DNA of 64,000 nt from Sulfurimonas sp. (GTDB lineage: Bacteria; Campylobacterota; Campylobacteria; Campylobacterales; Sulfurimonadaceae), in NCBI RefSeq assembly GCF_019429335.1, contig NZ_JAHYJB010000003.1:50769-114768 (forward strand), given 5' to 3'. The number at the start of each line of letters is the position of its first letter. The stretch's first letter is position 1. A model generated the notes under the pieces. The model searched no databases. It was not told the DNA's origin and saw only the letters and a program-made list of their open reading frames with translations. A program made the translations under genes and the position numbers. This document shows, one piece after another, positions 49,841-60,784 of this stretch.

Positions 49841-50628
49841 CTGCTCTCCAAACTTGTTTTATCCAAAATCTCCTGCATATCCGCAGAAATACAATCGGGT
49901 CTTAATTCAGGTTTTAAAAATGGAACTATCTCATCGGCGCTTTTATATTTTCCGCTTGTCACAAAAATAGTCTTCATTCCCATCTTCTTTGCTCCGCCCA
50001 AATCACCCTTTACGTCATCACTAATAATTGTCACATCGCTAAATTTTGCGTCACTCTTTTGTTTTTGCAGCATACGCAGCGCCTCTTTGTAGAATGATAC
50101 ACTTGGTTTTCCGACAACTTCATAGCTGCAAGACGTAGCAAACTCAAGCATCTTTAAAATCGCTCCGACTCCAGGGTATCTTTTGGAGCCTTTGGCATAT
50201 ATGGATGTTTCATGCATACCTACCAAAGATGCTCCGCCGAGTAGAAAATCTATAATCTGGGCATACTCATCATGGGTAAAATTCTCTTTTATTGAAATAA
50301 GCACCGTCTTTGGATCTGTATAGTTTAAAACATACCCCATTTTTTTTAAAACATCCAAGAACTCATCTGCACCATAAGCAGCTACAGACTCTTTTGCTAC
50401 GCGCGACTCGAGCATCATAAGAGGGTCAAGATAAGATGAAAACTCAAAATTAAACCCGATTGATTTTAAGAAATTGTAGAACTCGCTTGAAGCTTTTTTT
50501 GTACTGTTTGTGATAATCATGTATGGAATTTTCTTCTCATTCAGCATGTCGATAAACTCTATACTTCCGCGAATCGGAGATTTATCGCTGTCGCTGATTA
50601 GAGTGCCCTGTACATCAATAAAATACAT
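49837..50628 (-). CDS. HAD-superfamily hydrolase (NagD-like)
   Basis: DVQGTLISDSDKSPIRG, ITNSTKK, ISDDVKGDLGGAKKMGMKTIFV. Confidence 0.88.
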   Translation of the reverse strand: MYFIDVQGTLISDSDKSPIRGSIEFIDMLNEKKIPYMIITNSTKKASSEFYNFLKSIGFNFEFSSYLDPLMMLESRVAKESVAAYGADEFLDVLKKMGYVLNYTDPKTVLISIKENFTHDEYAQIIDFLLGGASLVGMHETSIYAKGSKRYPGVGAILKMLEFATSCSYEVVGKPSVSFYKEALRMLQKQKSDAKFSDVTIISDDVKGDLGGAKKMGMKTIFVTSGKYKSADEIVPFLKPELRPDCISADMQEILDKTSLESR

Positions 50629-50629
50629 C

Positions 50630-51841
50630 TTATTTAACCAAATACTCTTTCTCTAGAGCTATTAAATCTTCAAACTCTTCGCGTCTTCGGATAACTCTTG
50701 CCTCGCCGCCTTTAATTGCAACCTCTACACTTCTGCCTCTTGTGTTATAGTTGCTACCCATTCCAAAGCCGTAAGCTCCGGCACTGTGGAGTACGAGCAG
50801 ATCGTTATGCTCTAGCGTAGGAAGCGGATAGTTTTTTGCAAAAAAGTCGCCACTCTCGCAAACAGGACCGACTACATCAGCCTCGCTCTCTTCTGTTTTG
50901 CTACTAGTAATCGCCTCTATCCTGTGGTACGCTTTATACAAACTAGGGCGAAGCAGATCATTCATAGCGCCGTCAACCACAACAAATCTCTTTGCGCCGT
51001 TTTTCTTCTCGTAAAGAACTTTTGTCAAAAAGTATCCGCCGTTTGCGGTTAAAAATCTTCCAGGCTCGCAGATAATAGTCAAATCCAAACCTTTTAGAGT
51101 GGATAAAACAGCCTGCGCGTAGTCATATGGTTTTATTGTAACCTCATCTTTGTATCTCACGCCAAGACCGCCGCCGATATCAAAAAACTTCAGCTCAACT
51201 TTTATGCTTTGAAGCGAGCGGACCAAATCAGCCACAATCTCTGCAGACTCATAAATAGGCTTAAGCTCAGTAAGCTGAGAACCTATGTGAAAATGGATTC
51301 CTACAGGGTCTAGATGCTCCGAGTTGTTTGCTCTGATATACATTCTCTTTGCAGCCTCTATCTCGACTCCGAATTTGTTATCATGAAGCCCTGTTGAGAT
51401 GTATGGATGCGTAAGAGGGTCGATGTTAGGATTTACCCTTACACTGATTCTACATGTAACCTTTAACTCTTTTGCTATAAGCTCTACGCGCCCCAACTCT
51501 GCTTCGCTCTCAACGTTAATATACAAAATCTCTTTTTCTATCGCTTCGCGTATCTCATCATCACTCTTTCCAACACCAGAGAAGATTATTTTGTAGCTTG
51601 GAATGCCTGCTAAAAACGCACGGCGAACCTCACCGATAGAGACGCAATCAGCGCCGCTTCCCAAAGTTGCAAAGTGGCTGATAATGCTAAGGTTTGAGTT
51701 TGATTTTATCGCAAATGCCAAAATAGACTTTCTGCCCCTGAAAGCCTCTTTAAGCTCTTCGTACTGCGCAGTCATGTAGTCTAAATCATATATATAAAGC
51801 GGAGTTTTATAGGTCGATGCCAACTCTTTAAAATTTATCAT
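50630..51841 (-). CDS. lysA: Diaminopimelate decarboxylase
   Basis: TPLYIYDLDY, AIKSNSN, HFHIGSQ, CEPGRFL, GPVCESGDFF. Confidence 0.96.
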   Translation of the reverse strand: MINFKELASTYKTPLYIYDLDYMTAQYEELKEAFRGRKSILAFAIKSNSNLSIISHFATLGSGADCVSIGEVRRAFLAGIPSYKIIFSGVGKSDDEIREAIEKEILYINVESEAELGRVELIAKELKVTCRISVRVNPNIDPLTHPYISTGLHDNKFGVEIEAAKRMYIRANNSEHLDPVGIHFHIGSQLTELKPIYESAEIVADLVRSLQSIKVELKFFDIGGGLGVRYKDEVTIKPYDYAQAVLSTLKGLDLTIICEPGRFLTANGGYFLTKVLYEKKNGAKRFVVVDGAMNDLLRPSLYKAYHRIEAITSSKTEESEADVVGPVCESGDFFAKNYPLPTLEHNDLLVLHSAGAYGFGMGSNYNTRGRSVEVAIKGGEARVIRRREEFEDLIALEKEYLVK

Positions 51842-51905
51842 AAAAGTCCCGAATATTTTTTAGGGCATTCTATCCAAAAAGTACTTATATTTTTGTTATA
51901 AAGCC

Positions 51906-52976
51906 TTATGTGGCGAGGCGATACGTTCTCCACTGCCTTAGTGCAACTAAAAAGAGCAGAAATGCCGGAGCTATGATTCCGAGTTCACTTGATATTGTTT
52001 TATGGCTTGAGAGCTCAATCAGCGTAAAAAGAATAGCCCATACCACTAGTGATGAGATGATTGCCGCAAAACTAAAGAGCGTCACATTTAAAAACCTAAC
52101 ACTCACGGGAACAAAAAAGAAGATTATAACTATTAGGCTGGGTACAAAAAGCGGATATACAAATATTTTATAGAGTGAGCTTTTTACAATGCTTGTGTTT
52201 ATGTTTTGCTCTTTTAAAAGCATATACGCATCAATGGCGTCTCTTATGGTGAAGTCTACCTTGCCCTCATAAACTTGATCAAGCATTTTTGGTCTAAAGC
52301 CGTGAAGAATTTCTAAATTATTCTGCTCACTCACTCTCATGCCCAAAGAGTCAAAGCTAATATCCTCAGGCTTGGTAATGATATCTGCGGCGTCAATATA
52401 CCATGCGTCATTTCTATATCTTGCACTTGAGGCTACCAAAACCTCTTTTAGCGAGTTGTCTATAAAACTAAATACGCGTATATTCTCAGCACTCTCCTGC
52501 AGCGGCAGCATTCTTGAGAAATATACAAATTTATCTTTGTAAGTAAAAAAGAGGTCTCGTGTAGGGCTTAAATACTGCGCATTTTTACGAATATTTTTGG
52601 CCATCTCATCAGCTCTTGCAAAATTTGATATTGCGTGCAAGGATATAAAAAGAATAATTACGGCGCTAGATACGGCTACGAATGGCTTAAGAATATCAAC
52701 CCTTGAGTAGCCAAGGGAGTAAAATGATACGAGTGCATTTGAGCGGATTAAAAATATTTTTGTGCTTATCATCGCAAAAATCAGCGAGAGAGGAAGTAAC
52801 ATGTCAATAGCATAAAATGTTTTATAGACCACATAGATAAGAAGCAGGTTAGCAGAAATATCCAGCTTCTCGGCACCTCCTATGTAGTCAAAGCCTACTA
52901 GAAAAAGAACAAGGGCTGTTAAAATAATAATAAAATATCTTATATAGTGAAAAGCAATATATTTAAAAGCCAACAT
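51906..52976 (-). CDS. LptF/LptG-family (YjgP/YjgQ) permease
   Basis: TM topology and ...LPLSLIFAMISTKIFLIRSNALVSFYSLGYSRVDILKP typical of LptG/LptF. Confidence 0.88.
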   Translation of the reverse strand: MLAFKYIAFHYIRYFIIILTALVLFLVGFDYIGGAEKLDISANLLLIYVVYKTFYAIDMLLPLSLIFAMISTKIFLIRSNALVSFYSLGYSRVDILKPFVAVSSAVIILFISLHAISNFARADEMAKNIRKNAQYLSPTRDLFFTYKDKFVYFSRMLPLQESAENIRVFSFIDNSLKEVLVASSARYRNDAWYIDAADIITKPEDISFDSLGMRVSEQNNLEILHGFRPKMLDQVYEGKVDFTIRDAIDAYMLLKEQNINTSIVKSSLYKIFVYPLFVPSLIVIIFFFVPVSVRFLNVTLFSFAAIISSLVVWAILFTLIELSSHKTISSELGIIAPAFLLFLVALRQWRTYRLAT

Positions 52977-53069
52977 CTCTATCCTTCTCATGCAAACAAA
53001 ACAAGTCCGGTCCATATTGAGTCACGAATGCTTCGCCTTTTGGCGAGGAACCTATTTTATATTTCACCG

Positions 53070-53627
53070 CTATTTTAGCTGAAATTTTTTAATTGTATAT
53101 TTAGAGCTTACATCTTCGAGAGAATGTTCAAGCAAATAATCGACTGCTTTGGCGGCAAAAGAGATCCAGTCCGCAAGATGCTCCTCTTCCTCTTTGCTAA
53201 AATCGCTTAAAACGTAAGATACAACTTCCCCTTTATGTTCAGGTTTGCCTATACCCATTCTCACTCTTACGTAATCTTTTGAAATCTTCTCATCTGTGGA
53301 TTTAAGGCCATTATGTCCGCCGTCGCCTCCGCCTTTTTTAAAGCGAAGCGTGCCAAACGGCAAATCCAAATCATCATGTATTACAACTACGTTATCTATC
53401 TTATAAAACTTTTTAACGGCCGCTATTGAATTGCCTGAGAGATTCATAAATGTGAGAGGTTTTAATAAAAAATGGTTTGAAAATTTAAAGAGTTCACCGT
53501 TAAACGACGATGAGGAGAGTTTTTGAGCATTTTGTCTTTTAATTAGCTCGTCTATAACCATAAATCCTATGTTATGACGAGTATGCTCGTAGTTCGGACC
53601 AGGATTTCCTAGACCGACTATTAGCAT
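53070..53627 (-). CDS. pth: Peptidyl-tRNA hydrolase
   Basis: LIVGLGNPGPNYEHTRHNIGFMV, PLTFMNLSG, HDDLDLPFGTLRFKKGGGDGGHNGLKS. Confidence 0.97.
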   Translation of the reverse strand: MLIVGLGNPGPNYEHTRHNIGFMVIDELIKRQNAQKLSSSSFNGELFKFSNHFLLKPLTFMNLSGNSIAAVKKFYKIDNVVVIHDDLDLPFGTLRFKKGGGDGGHNGLKSTDEKISKDYVRVRMGIGKPEHKGEVVSYVLSDFSKEEEEHLADWISFAAKAVDYLLEHSLEDVSSKYTIKKFQLK

Positions 53628-53629
53628 AA

Positions 53630-54166
53630 TTACTTAGCTTTGATTACGCTCAGTACAGATACGCGCTCAGCATCTGTGAATGTAACGTTCTCAACTCTTG
53701 CTATATCACGAAGAAGTTTTGAATCTCCAACGTCCATTTTAGCAACATCAATAACGATGCTCTGCGGAACGTTTTCAATAGCAGCTTTAACTCTTAAACG
53801 AGGCTTTGAAATATGTATAAGACCTTTGTTTTTCAACCCTATAGCATCACCAACTGTTACAACCGGAACATGGTAGTGTGTTACAACACCAGGTTGTGCA
53901 ACCATTAAATCAACATGTAAAAGCTTGCTTGTTACAGGATGAGCCTCATATGATTGAACAACAACGTTCATAGTTTTTCCAGCTACAGAAACTGGGAATG
54001 ATAAAGAATCTTTATTACGAACAGTACGGATATATTCATTCTCTTTGAATGCGGCATGAATATTTTCAAGCCCTTTTCCGTAAATGTTTGCAATTAGATA
54101 ACCATCGCGGCGAAGCGCTTTCGTGCCTTGTTTGCCAATACTCTCTCTAACTATGCCTTCTAACAT
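53630..54166 (-). CDS. rplY: 50S ribosomal protein L25/CTC
   Basis: Adjacent to pth; [23 protein letters not shown]5/CTC C-terminal domain. Confidence 0.92.
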   Translation of the reverse strand: MLEGIVRESIGKQGTKALRRDGYLIANIYGKGLENIHAAFKENEYIRTVRNKDSLSFPVSVAGKTMNVVVQSYEAHPVTSKLLHVDLMVAQPGVVTHYHVPVVTVGDAIGLKNKGLIHISKPRLRVKAAIENVPQSIVIDVAKMDVGDSKLLRDIARVENVTFTDAERVSVLSVIKAK

Positions 54167-54232
54167 ATTAAATCCTTAATAAAAAATGTTTGGAATTATA
54201 CATCTTTAAGCTTTAATTGTAGTTAAAGGTGA

Positions 54233-55429
54233 TTATTTCAGATCAAATACATCCTCTTGCTCAATCTTGCCATCACCGTTTTTCTCAGCTTTATTTGCAA
54301 AATCTGCAGCTTTTCCGCTGTTTAGGCCGCTCATTTTAAGCTCTAGGTCAGCTGCGCTTGTAGCATAATCCTTTGCTCTCTCTTTTGTGATGATTCCAGC
54401 ATTGTAAATATCCAAAATATGTTGGTCAAAACTTTGAGATTTATAGTGTTCACGCCCTTTTTCTATCGCCTCTTTAATCTCATAATCGCGATTTTCCAAA
54501 ATAAGCTTCTCGATAGTAGGAGTTTTTACCAATATCTCCATTGCCGCAACTCGCTTGTCATCTATCGTTGGGATAAGTCTTTGAGATATTACGCCTTTTA
54601 GTACGCCTGCCAGAGAGAGACGAACACGATTTTGCTCATCATTAGGAAAAATCGCGATAATACGGTTGATCGTCTCTTTGGCATCGACTGTGTGAAGCGT
54701 TGAAAAAACTAAGTGTCCCGTGTCTGCCGCATGAAGTGCTAGCTCAATCGTCTCTCTATCTCTCATCTCACCGACAAGTATGATATCAGGGTCTTCACGA
54801 AGAGCAGCTCTTAGTGCTCTGTCAAAACTCAGAGTATCCTGTCCTACAGAACGCTGATTTATGATACATCCCCTGTCTTTATGAACGAACTCGATAGGGT
54901 CCTCGATAGTTATAATATGTTTTTTCTGTGTTATATTGATCTCATGTATCATTGCCGCAAGAGTTGTTGATTTACCGCTACCGGTTGTTCCGGTAACCAA
55001 TATAAGCCCGCGCGTCTCTTTTGTAAAGGCTCTTACAGTCTCAGGATATTTCATCTCATCAATTGTCGGGATTGCCATAGGAATAACGCGAAAGACAAAA
55101 GAGGGACCGTCTGTCTGAAAAAAGATATTTACACGAAAACGGTTTCGCTCATCAAACTGATAGACTAAGTCGACCTCTTTATTCTCGACCAACTCCGAGT
55201 ATCTGCCTCTAAGTATCTCTTTTGCCAAACTCATCGCATCTTCATAAGCAAATATACTTCCAGAAAAAGGAACAATCGTTCCGTTAATTCTCGCTCTGAT
55301 TACGCCGTTTGATTTGACATGCAAGTCACTTCCGCCGTTTTCAATAAGTTTTTTAAGATACTCTCTAATCTTTTTTATCTGCTCAAACGTTAACTGGCTG
55401 ATATCCACTTCATTTCTGTTTTCACTCAT
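54233..55429 (-). CDS. pilT: PilT-type twitching ATPase
   Basis: GTTGSGKSTTLAAMI, ITIEDPIEFVH, LRAALREDPDIILVGEMRDRETIELALHAADTGHLVFSTLHT. Confidence 0.93.
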   Translation of the reverse strand: MSENRNEVDISQLTFEQIKKIREYLKKLIENGGSDLHVKSNGVIRARINGTIVPFSGSIFAYEDAMSLAKEILRGRYSELVENKEVDLVYQFDERNRFRVNIFFQTDGPSFVFRVIPMAIPTIDEMKYPETVRAFTKETRGLILVTGTTGSGKSTTLAAMIHEINITQKKHIITIEDPIEFVHKDRGCIINQRSVGQDTLSFDRALRAALREDPDIILVGEMRDRETIELALHAADTGHLVFSTLHTVDAKETINRIIAIFPNDEQNRVRLSLAGVLKGVISQRLIPTIDDKRVAAMEILVKTPTIEKLILENRDYEIKEAIEKGREHYKSQSFDQHILDIYNAGIITKERAKDYATSAADLELKMSGLNSGKAADFANKAEKNGDGKIEQEDVFDLK

Positions 55430-56406
55430 AATGACTCCAATATATCTTTAAATGCGTCTTTAAAAGATTTTAACCCATCAGATATCTGTTTATCCAAAAC
55501 AGCGTTAAAATCTATACCTAAATTCTTGATTTTTTCAAAATGTTCCTCTATGATTTGAGTTGAAATCGGCAAAACACTAATTTTTGCTCCATTTGCATGA
55601 AAGGCTTTTATGGTCTCGACCGGAGCGGTGTTTACACTGTTGTACGCCAAAAGCTTCTCAACATAGTAGTGAGCCTGAAGAGAATCATCCTTAACTCCGG
55701 TACTTGCAAAAAGCGTTCTGCAGCCTTTAACGCCCATTTTTTCAACTTCTGCATATATATCCGCGCTGTTGTATATTCCGCTAAGCGCCACATCAACACC
55801 GCCCTTTGAGAGCTCATCATCCAAAGCTCTGTCTATTCTGCTTACAAAAACGCTTATGACCGTGTCAACCTTTGAGCCGTTTTTTGCTACGCCTTCTCTA
55901 AACGCCTCTGCACATGAGATGGCCTGCTCTTTTTTAAATATAAGAGTAGCATTTACGGGGATTCCGCTTCCCACAAGCTCGCGCATGGCAACATATCCTG
56001 CATCTGTTGCGGGAACTTTTATCATAACGTTTTTACGATTAATTTGCGCAAAAAGTCTCTTGCCCTCCTCTATGGTTCCCTTGGCATCATCGCAGAGATA
56101 AGGGTCTACCTCTATGCTAACATAGCCGTCATCATTTGCATCATAGAGCGGCTTTAATATGTCAGCTGCTTTTTGTATGTCATATATCGCAACCGCCTCA
56201 TACTTCTCTTTAGCAGGTAAAGAGCCAAGTGATGAGAGCTGTTCTTTGTACGCACTCGAACTTAATATCGCATTTTTAAAAATTGCAGGATTTGAAGTAG
56301 CGCCATTTATTATTCCAGCCTCTATCAGCTCTCGAAACTCTTTATCTAAGTAGTTTCTTTCAATGAAATCCGCCCACAAAGAGAACTTTAAATCTTTTAA
56401 ATACAT
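55426..56406 (-). CDS. tal: Transaldolase
   Basis: GATSNPAIFKNAI, VSIEVDPYLCDD, MIKVPATDAGYVAM. Confidence 0.94.
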   Translation of the reverse strand: MYLKDLKFSLWADFIERNYLDKEFRELIEAGIINGATSNPAIFKNAILSSSAYKEQLSSLGSLPAKEKYEAVAIYDIQKAADILKPLYDANDDGYVSIEVDPYLCDDAKGTIEEGKRLFAQINRKNVMIKVPATDAGYVAMRELVGSGIPVNATLIFKKEQAISCAEAFREGVAKNGSKVDTVISVFVSRIDRALDDELSKGGVDVALSGIYNSADIYAEVEKMGVKGCRTLFASTGVKDDSLQAHYYVEKLLAYNSVNTAPVETIKAFHANGAKISVLPISTQIIEEHFEKIKNLGIDFNAVLDKQISDGLKSFKDAFKDILESL

Positions 56407-56492
56407 ATATTAACCTCAGTTGTTTTGATAAATTATATCTCAAAAATTATCAATTTTTTTTAAACATTCTGCAAAAGAGTGTTTTTGCTCTC

Positions 56493-57893
56493 TCATCCGA
56501 TATCTTTAGGAATTTTTATAATAAACGTGGAGCCGCCACTATTAGTTATTACATCAATCTCGCCTCCAAACTGCTTCTCCACAATCATTTTGCTCATGTA
56601 TAGACCCAGTCCCGTTCCATTTTTGCCCTTTGTGCTGAAATAGGGCTCAAAAAGGTGAGACAGATTTTCGCTCTTTATACCGCCTGCATTATCCTCAATG
56701 TATACAATAACTATATCTCCCGCCATTTTGGCATTTAGCGTTACAAAAGGCTCTCTTGCTTTTGCTTCATTGTGGGCGTCTATGGCATTGTTTAGTATGT
56801 TTAAAACCACCTGCACCAGCTCATTTATATATGTGCTGACCTCAATGTCAGCTGATTTGTTAATAGAGATTCTGATTCCTCTATCCTGTATTCTCGATAT
56901 TGCAAAATTTACTGCTCTTTGTAGTAAATCATGTATCTCAATCCTTAATATCTCTTTATTTGGATGAAAATATGCCTGAAAGTCATCAATAGTGTCAGAC
57001 AGGTAGACTATCGTGTCGCTAATGTTGCTCAGCGCGCTGTCTATATCTTCGCTGCTTCTGTCATGACCAAGCAGTTTTTTAAACTGAAGATTTGCGATTT
57101 GCAGAGTAATCGTGGAGAGCGGCTGTCTCCACTGATGCGCTATCATACTTATCATCTCACCCATGACCGCCTGCTTAGACTGCACTTCTAAAATTTGCTC
57201 CTTGTTCCTTAGCTCCTCTATTTTCTGCTTGACCTTTAGCTCCAGCGATTCATTGAGTTTTATAAGCTCTGTAGTTTTGTCGTTAACCTGTTTTTCAAGT
57301 TCTTGATTAAAATTTCGCAGCATATTCTGCTTCTCTAAAATAATAGATTTTGCTTCGTCTATCTTTTTTTGATAGAAGTAGATGATAATACTTATGATGA
57401 CAAGAACAAACGAGATATAAGTCACCTGATACATGGAATATTTTATATCAATAAGATTTTGCAGAGGCGCGATTATAAGCATAAAAAGTATAAAAGCCAA
57501 CCAATATACGGCATGCACGGTCTTTTGAAAATAGAGAAGAATAATAGGATACGTAAATACCCATAGATGTTTCAGGTCACTCGGCTCCCCCGCGTAGATA
57601 AGAAACAGAAACAAAAATGTATACTGAAGAGTCATGGTTATGGCAAAGAATTCAAAAAAGTGGCGATATTTTCTGAGTGCAAAAAACATTATAAAATTCA
57701 TACATAAAAGCATGAGCTCAATCGGTATAAAGCCTTGGATATCTCTTATATAATTTCCGATAATCCCGTAGATAAGCCCGCTTGCCGAGAGTAAAATACC
57801 GATGTTTACCATCTGATATCTGTTTTTCAAATCCTGCTCTTCCTCATTAAACGTCCAGCCACTCGTAAAAAAACCATCTATTTTTAGCATCAT
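56493..57893 (-). CDS. Membrane sensor histidine kinase
   Basis: About 6 TM, coiled coil, H-box MIAHQWRQPLSTI, N-box NILNNAIDAHNEA, GTGLGLYMSKMIVE. Confidence 0.93.
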   Translation of the reverse strand: MMLKIDGFFTSGWTFNEEEQDLKNRYQMVNIGILLSASGLIYGIIGNYIRDIQGFIPIELMLLCMNFIMFFALRKYRHFFEFFAITMTLQYTFLFLFLIYAGEPSDLKHLWVFTYPIILLYFQKTVHAVYWLAFILFMLIIAPLQNLIDIKYSMYQVTYISFVLVIISIIIYFYQKKIDEAKSIILEKQNMLRNFNQELEKQVNDKTTELIKLNESLELKVKQKIEELRNKEQILEVQSKQAVMGEMISMIAHQWRQPLSTITLQIANLQFKKLLGHDRSSEDIDSALSNISDTIVYLSDTIDDFQAYFHPNKEILRIEIHDLLQRAVNFAISRIQDRGIRISINKSADIEVSTYINELVQVVLNILNNAIDAHNEAKAREPFVTLNAKMAGDIVIVYIEDNAGGIKSENLSHLFEPYFSTKGKNGTGLGLYMSKMIVEKQFGGEIDVITNSGGSTFIIKIPKDIG

Positions 57894-57906
57894 TTAAAAA
57901 CCTCTC

Positions 57907-58845
57907 TTATGGCAGGTAAACTTTATCAAAAAGTTCACTGTATTCGCTCTTGGCATCGCTGTCAAGCGTTATGCCACCTCCACTTTTATAGATATATCCG
58001 TCTTTAGTTTTCTGCACAAATCTTATCATAACACCACTATCTAGTGTTTTGCCGTCATACACGCCAAATACACCGCTGAAAAATCCGCGTTCATAGCCCT
58101 CAACCTGACTAATTATATCTAATGTGCTTTTTTTTGGAGCGCCGCTTATACTTCCTGCTGGAAGAAGCGAGTTTAAGATGTCTCCTATTCTGTCATGCCA
58201 ATCCTCTGTTACATCTCCGCTGATATGTGAACTTACATGTAAAAGTTTTTTCTCACCTGCTTCAATCTCTGTTATATATCTAAACTCTTCGACTTTTACA
58301 TCTTTTGCAACGATTGAGAGATCGTTTCTGAGCAAATCAACCACCATAACATGCTCTGCCATCTCTTTTTTGTTATTTAAGATAATCTCTTTTGCGTTTG
58401 GAATTGATGCATCGATTGTCCCTTTCATCGGGAATGTAGAGATTTTGGAATTTTTTATCTGGATAAATTTCTCAGGAGAGAAACAGACAAACTCATCTTT
58501 GTATCTTAGTTTGTAGTGGGCATTTGCACACTTAAAAATCTCTTCTAATGAGAGCGAAGTTTTTATAAATGTCGGCTGCGTGAGATTTAGAAGATAGGTA
58601 TCGCCCGCTTTTATCTTCTCTATAACAAAGTCAAACTTCTTTTTATATTCACTAAAAGGAGCTCTCTTTTTCTCCAAAAAATCTTTATGGGCTCTGAGGG
58701 GATAATCTTCATCTATGCAAAATTCAATATCGTTTGCTTCAAGCTCATATAAAGCAGATGCGACTATATTTTGGGCTTTAAAGTCTATTATAAACAAAAA
58801 CGGCTCTCTATTTTTACCAAGAGCATTTAAATCATCAAATGTCAT
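57907..58845 (-). CDS. pabB: Chorismate-binding enzyme, aminodeoxychorismate synthase component I
   Basis: [58 protein letters not shown]. Confidence 0.9.
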   Translation of the reverse strand: MTFDDLNALGKNREPFLFIIDFKAQNIVASALYELEANDIEFCIDEDYPLRAHKDFLEKKRAPFSEYKKKFDFVIEKIKAGDTYLLNLTQPTFIKTSLSLEEIFKCANAHYKLRYKDEFVCFSPEKFIQIKNSKISTFPMKGTIDASIPNAKEIILNNKKEMAEHVMVVDLLRNDLSIVAKDVKVEEFRYITEIEAGEKKLLHVSSHISGDVTEDWHDRIGDILNSLLPAGSISGAPKKSTLDIISQVEGYERGFFSGVFGVYDGKTLDSGVMIRFVQKTKDGYIYKSGGGITLDSDAKSEYSELFDKVYLP

Positions 58846-59728
58846 TAATCAATTTTTTAAGCACAGCCATTCTAAGCGCGACACCGTTTGAGACCTGCTC
58901 CAAGACCTTGCATCTCTTATCTGCCAAAAGTGCATCGCAGATATCTATATTTCTGTGGACAGGTCCAGGGTGAAGCAAAATTATATCTCTCTGCCCAATA
59001 AGCTCAGTCGTTATGCAAAAATCGCTCGCATAATCTTTTAGCGAAGCATAAGTCTGAGAGGAGTGTCTCTCTGTTTGCGTTCTAAGACTCATAATAATAT
59101 CTACTTCATCGACTATTTCGTTTATGTAGTGCGTTGTTCGCAGAGTTGTTTTTGGCAAAAACTGCGGCGGTGCCACTAAAATCACCTCCATGCCGAATCT
59201 CCCAAGAAGCTCAATATTTGAGTTTGCGACTCTTGAGTTTTTTATATCTCCGACTATCGCTATTTTTTTGCCTCTTAAGTCATTTTCAAAATGTTTTTTT
59301 AGCGTAAAAAGGTCCAACAGCGCTTGAGTAGGATGAGCATGAGCACCGTCTCCGGCATTAATTATGGAAGCTTTTGTATGGTTTGAGAGAATTTTGGGAA
59401 CACCAGAGTTTTGATGTCGCACAATTATTGCATGCGGATTCATAGCGTCCAAATTCATCGCCGTATCAACGAGAGTCTCCCCTTTTTTGGTAGAGCTGTT
59501 TGCGACATCAAGATGGACAATCTCTGCGCCAAGCCTCTTAGCGGCTATCTCGAAAGAGCTTCTCGTTCTTGTCGAATTTTCAAAAAACAGTGTAATAATT
59601 ATTTTGTCTTTTAGAATTTTATCAATCCCGCTTCCATCTTCAATCTTTGCGCTAAAGAGCTTCGCATCTTCTAAAATAGCTTCTATCTCTAAAGTTGTAA
59701 AATCGTCTGTTCTGATTAAGTGTTTCAT
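58835..59728 (-). CDS. pyrB: Aspartate carbamoyltransferase catalytic subunit
   Basis: [46 protein letters not shown]. Confidence 0.97.
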   Translation of the reverse strand: MKHLIRTDDFTTLEIEAILEDAKLFSAKIEDGSGIDKILKDKIIITLFFENSTRTRSSFEIAAKRLGAEIVHLDVANSSTKKGETLVDTAMNLDAMNPHAIIVRHQNSGVPKILSNHTKASIINAGDGAHAHPTQALLDLFTLKKHFENDLRGKKIAIVGDIKNSRVANSNIELLGRFGMEVILVAPPQFLPKTTLRTTHYINEIVDEVDIIMSLRTQTERHSSQTYASLKDYASDFCITTELIGQRDIILLHPGPVHRNIDICDALLADKRCKVLEQVSNGVALRMAVLKKLINDI

Positions 59729-59767
59729 TTTTCCCTTACGCTCGTCATTCCGTACTTTATACGAAAC

Positions 59768-60424
59768 CTAATTTATTTTTAGATTATACAAGACATCACA
59801 TATTTTTTCAATATCATTATCTACTTTTAGTACCTCAAGGCCTATATGCAAAAAATATGGTTGTGAAATTTTATTAAACTCATTTTTAATATCTTTACAA
59901 TTAAATGCAACTGCATGTCGTATATTTTTATCTTCTAATGCTTTTTTACTTAAAAGCGTATCATTAATGCATCCAAGCGCACAGTGCGTAACTAAAAGTG
60001 CCGTAGCTTGTAACTGAGCAATCAAATCTATCATCATACTATTCTCATCTATTGGAACATAAAGTCCGCCAGCTCCCTCGATAACAATTAGATCGCAAAA
60101 AGCCTCAAGCTCTTCAATCTTGCTTTTAATCTTCTCTATATCAAGAGGCGCATTGTTAGATGCTACAAACGGGACCGCCGCCATCTCGTACATAAAGGGA
60201 ACAATATCTTCGGCTTCTAGGTGCCACAGCTTTGGATTAAGCTCTTTAATAAGCTCTAAAAGTTCCTCGCCATCCTCTGCGTATCCATCCACAACACCTG
60301 TTTCTATGGGCTTGATAACACCGACTTTGAGTCCGCGCGAAGCGAACTCTTTCAGAAGAAGTTTTGTAGTATATGTCTTGCCTATATTTGTGTTTGTGGC
60401 GGTTATAAAAATTCGTTTTGTCAT
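59768..60424 (-). CDS. bioD: Dethiobiotin synthetase
   Basis: FITATNTNIGKTYTTKLL, KPIETGV, EGAGGLYVPI. Confidence 0.94.
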   Translation of the reverse strand: MTKRIFITATNTNIGKTYTTKLLLKEFASRGLKVGVIKPIETGVVDGYAEDGEELLELIKELNPKLWHLEAEDIVPFMYEMAAVPFVASNNAPLDIEKIKSKIEELEAFCDLIVIEGAGGLYVPIDENSMMIDLIAQLQATALLVTHCALGCINDTLLSKKALEDKNIRHAVAFNCKDIKNEFNKISQPYFLHIGLEVLKVDNDIEKICDVLYNLKIN

Positions 60425-60484
60425 AGTTATCTCTATTTTGTTATAATTTTTTTAATTATTAAAGATAATTATTATAGGAAAATT

Positions 60485-60784
60485 ATGGCAACAAATACAG
60501 ATTTAGAAATTATCGACGAGATATCGCTTAAATACCCTAAAAAATATAAAGTGCTGATTTTAAATGACGACTATACCTCCATGGAGTTTGTAATAGATGT
60601 GCTTATGAGCATATTTCACAAAAGCTACCAAGAGGCGGAAGCCGTAATGTTTGAAGTTCATAAAAAAGAGAGGGGTGTATGCGGTATTTATTCCTATGAA
60701 ATTGCGGAGACAAAAGTTATGCAGGTGCACAAACGTGCCAGAGACAGCGGCTTTCCGCTAAGAGCCGAAATGGAGGAAGAGTAG
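60485..60784 (+). CDS. clpS: ClpS adaptor
   Basis: YKVLILNDDYTSMEFVIDVLMSIFHKS, upstream of clpA. Confidence 0.95.
   Translation: MATNTDLEIIDEISLKYPKKYKVLILNDDYTSMEFVIDVLMSIFHKSYQEAEAVMFEVHKKERGVCGIYSYEIAETKVMQVHKRARDSGFPLRAEMEEE

Noticed and set aside
58124-58516. 130-aa plus-strand ORF
   Set aside because: Antisense to pabB.
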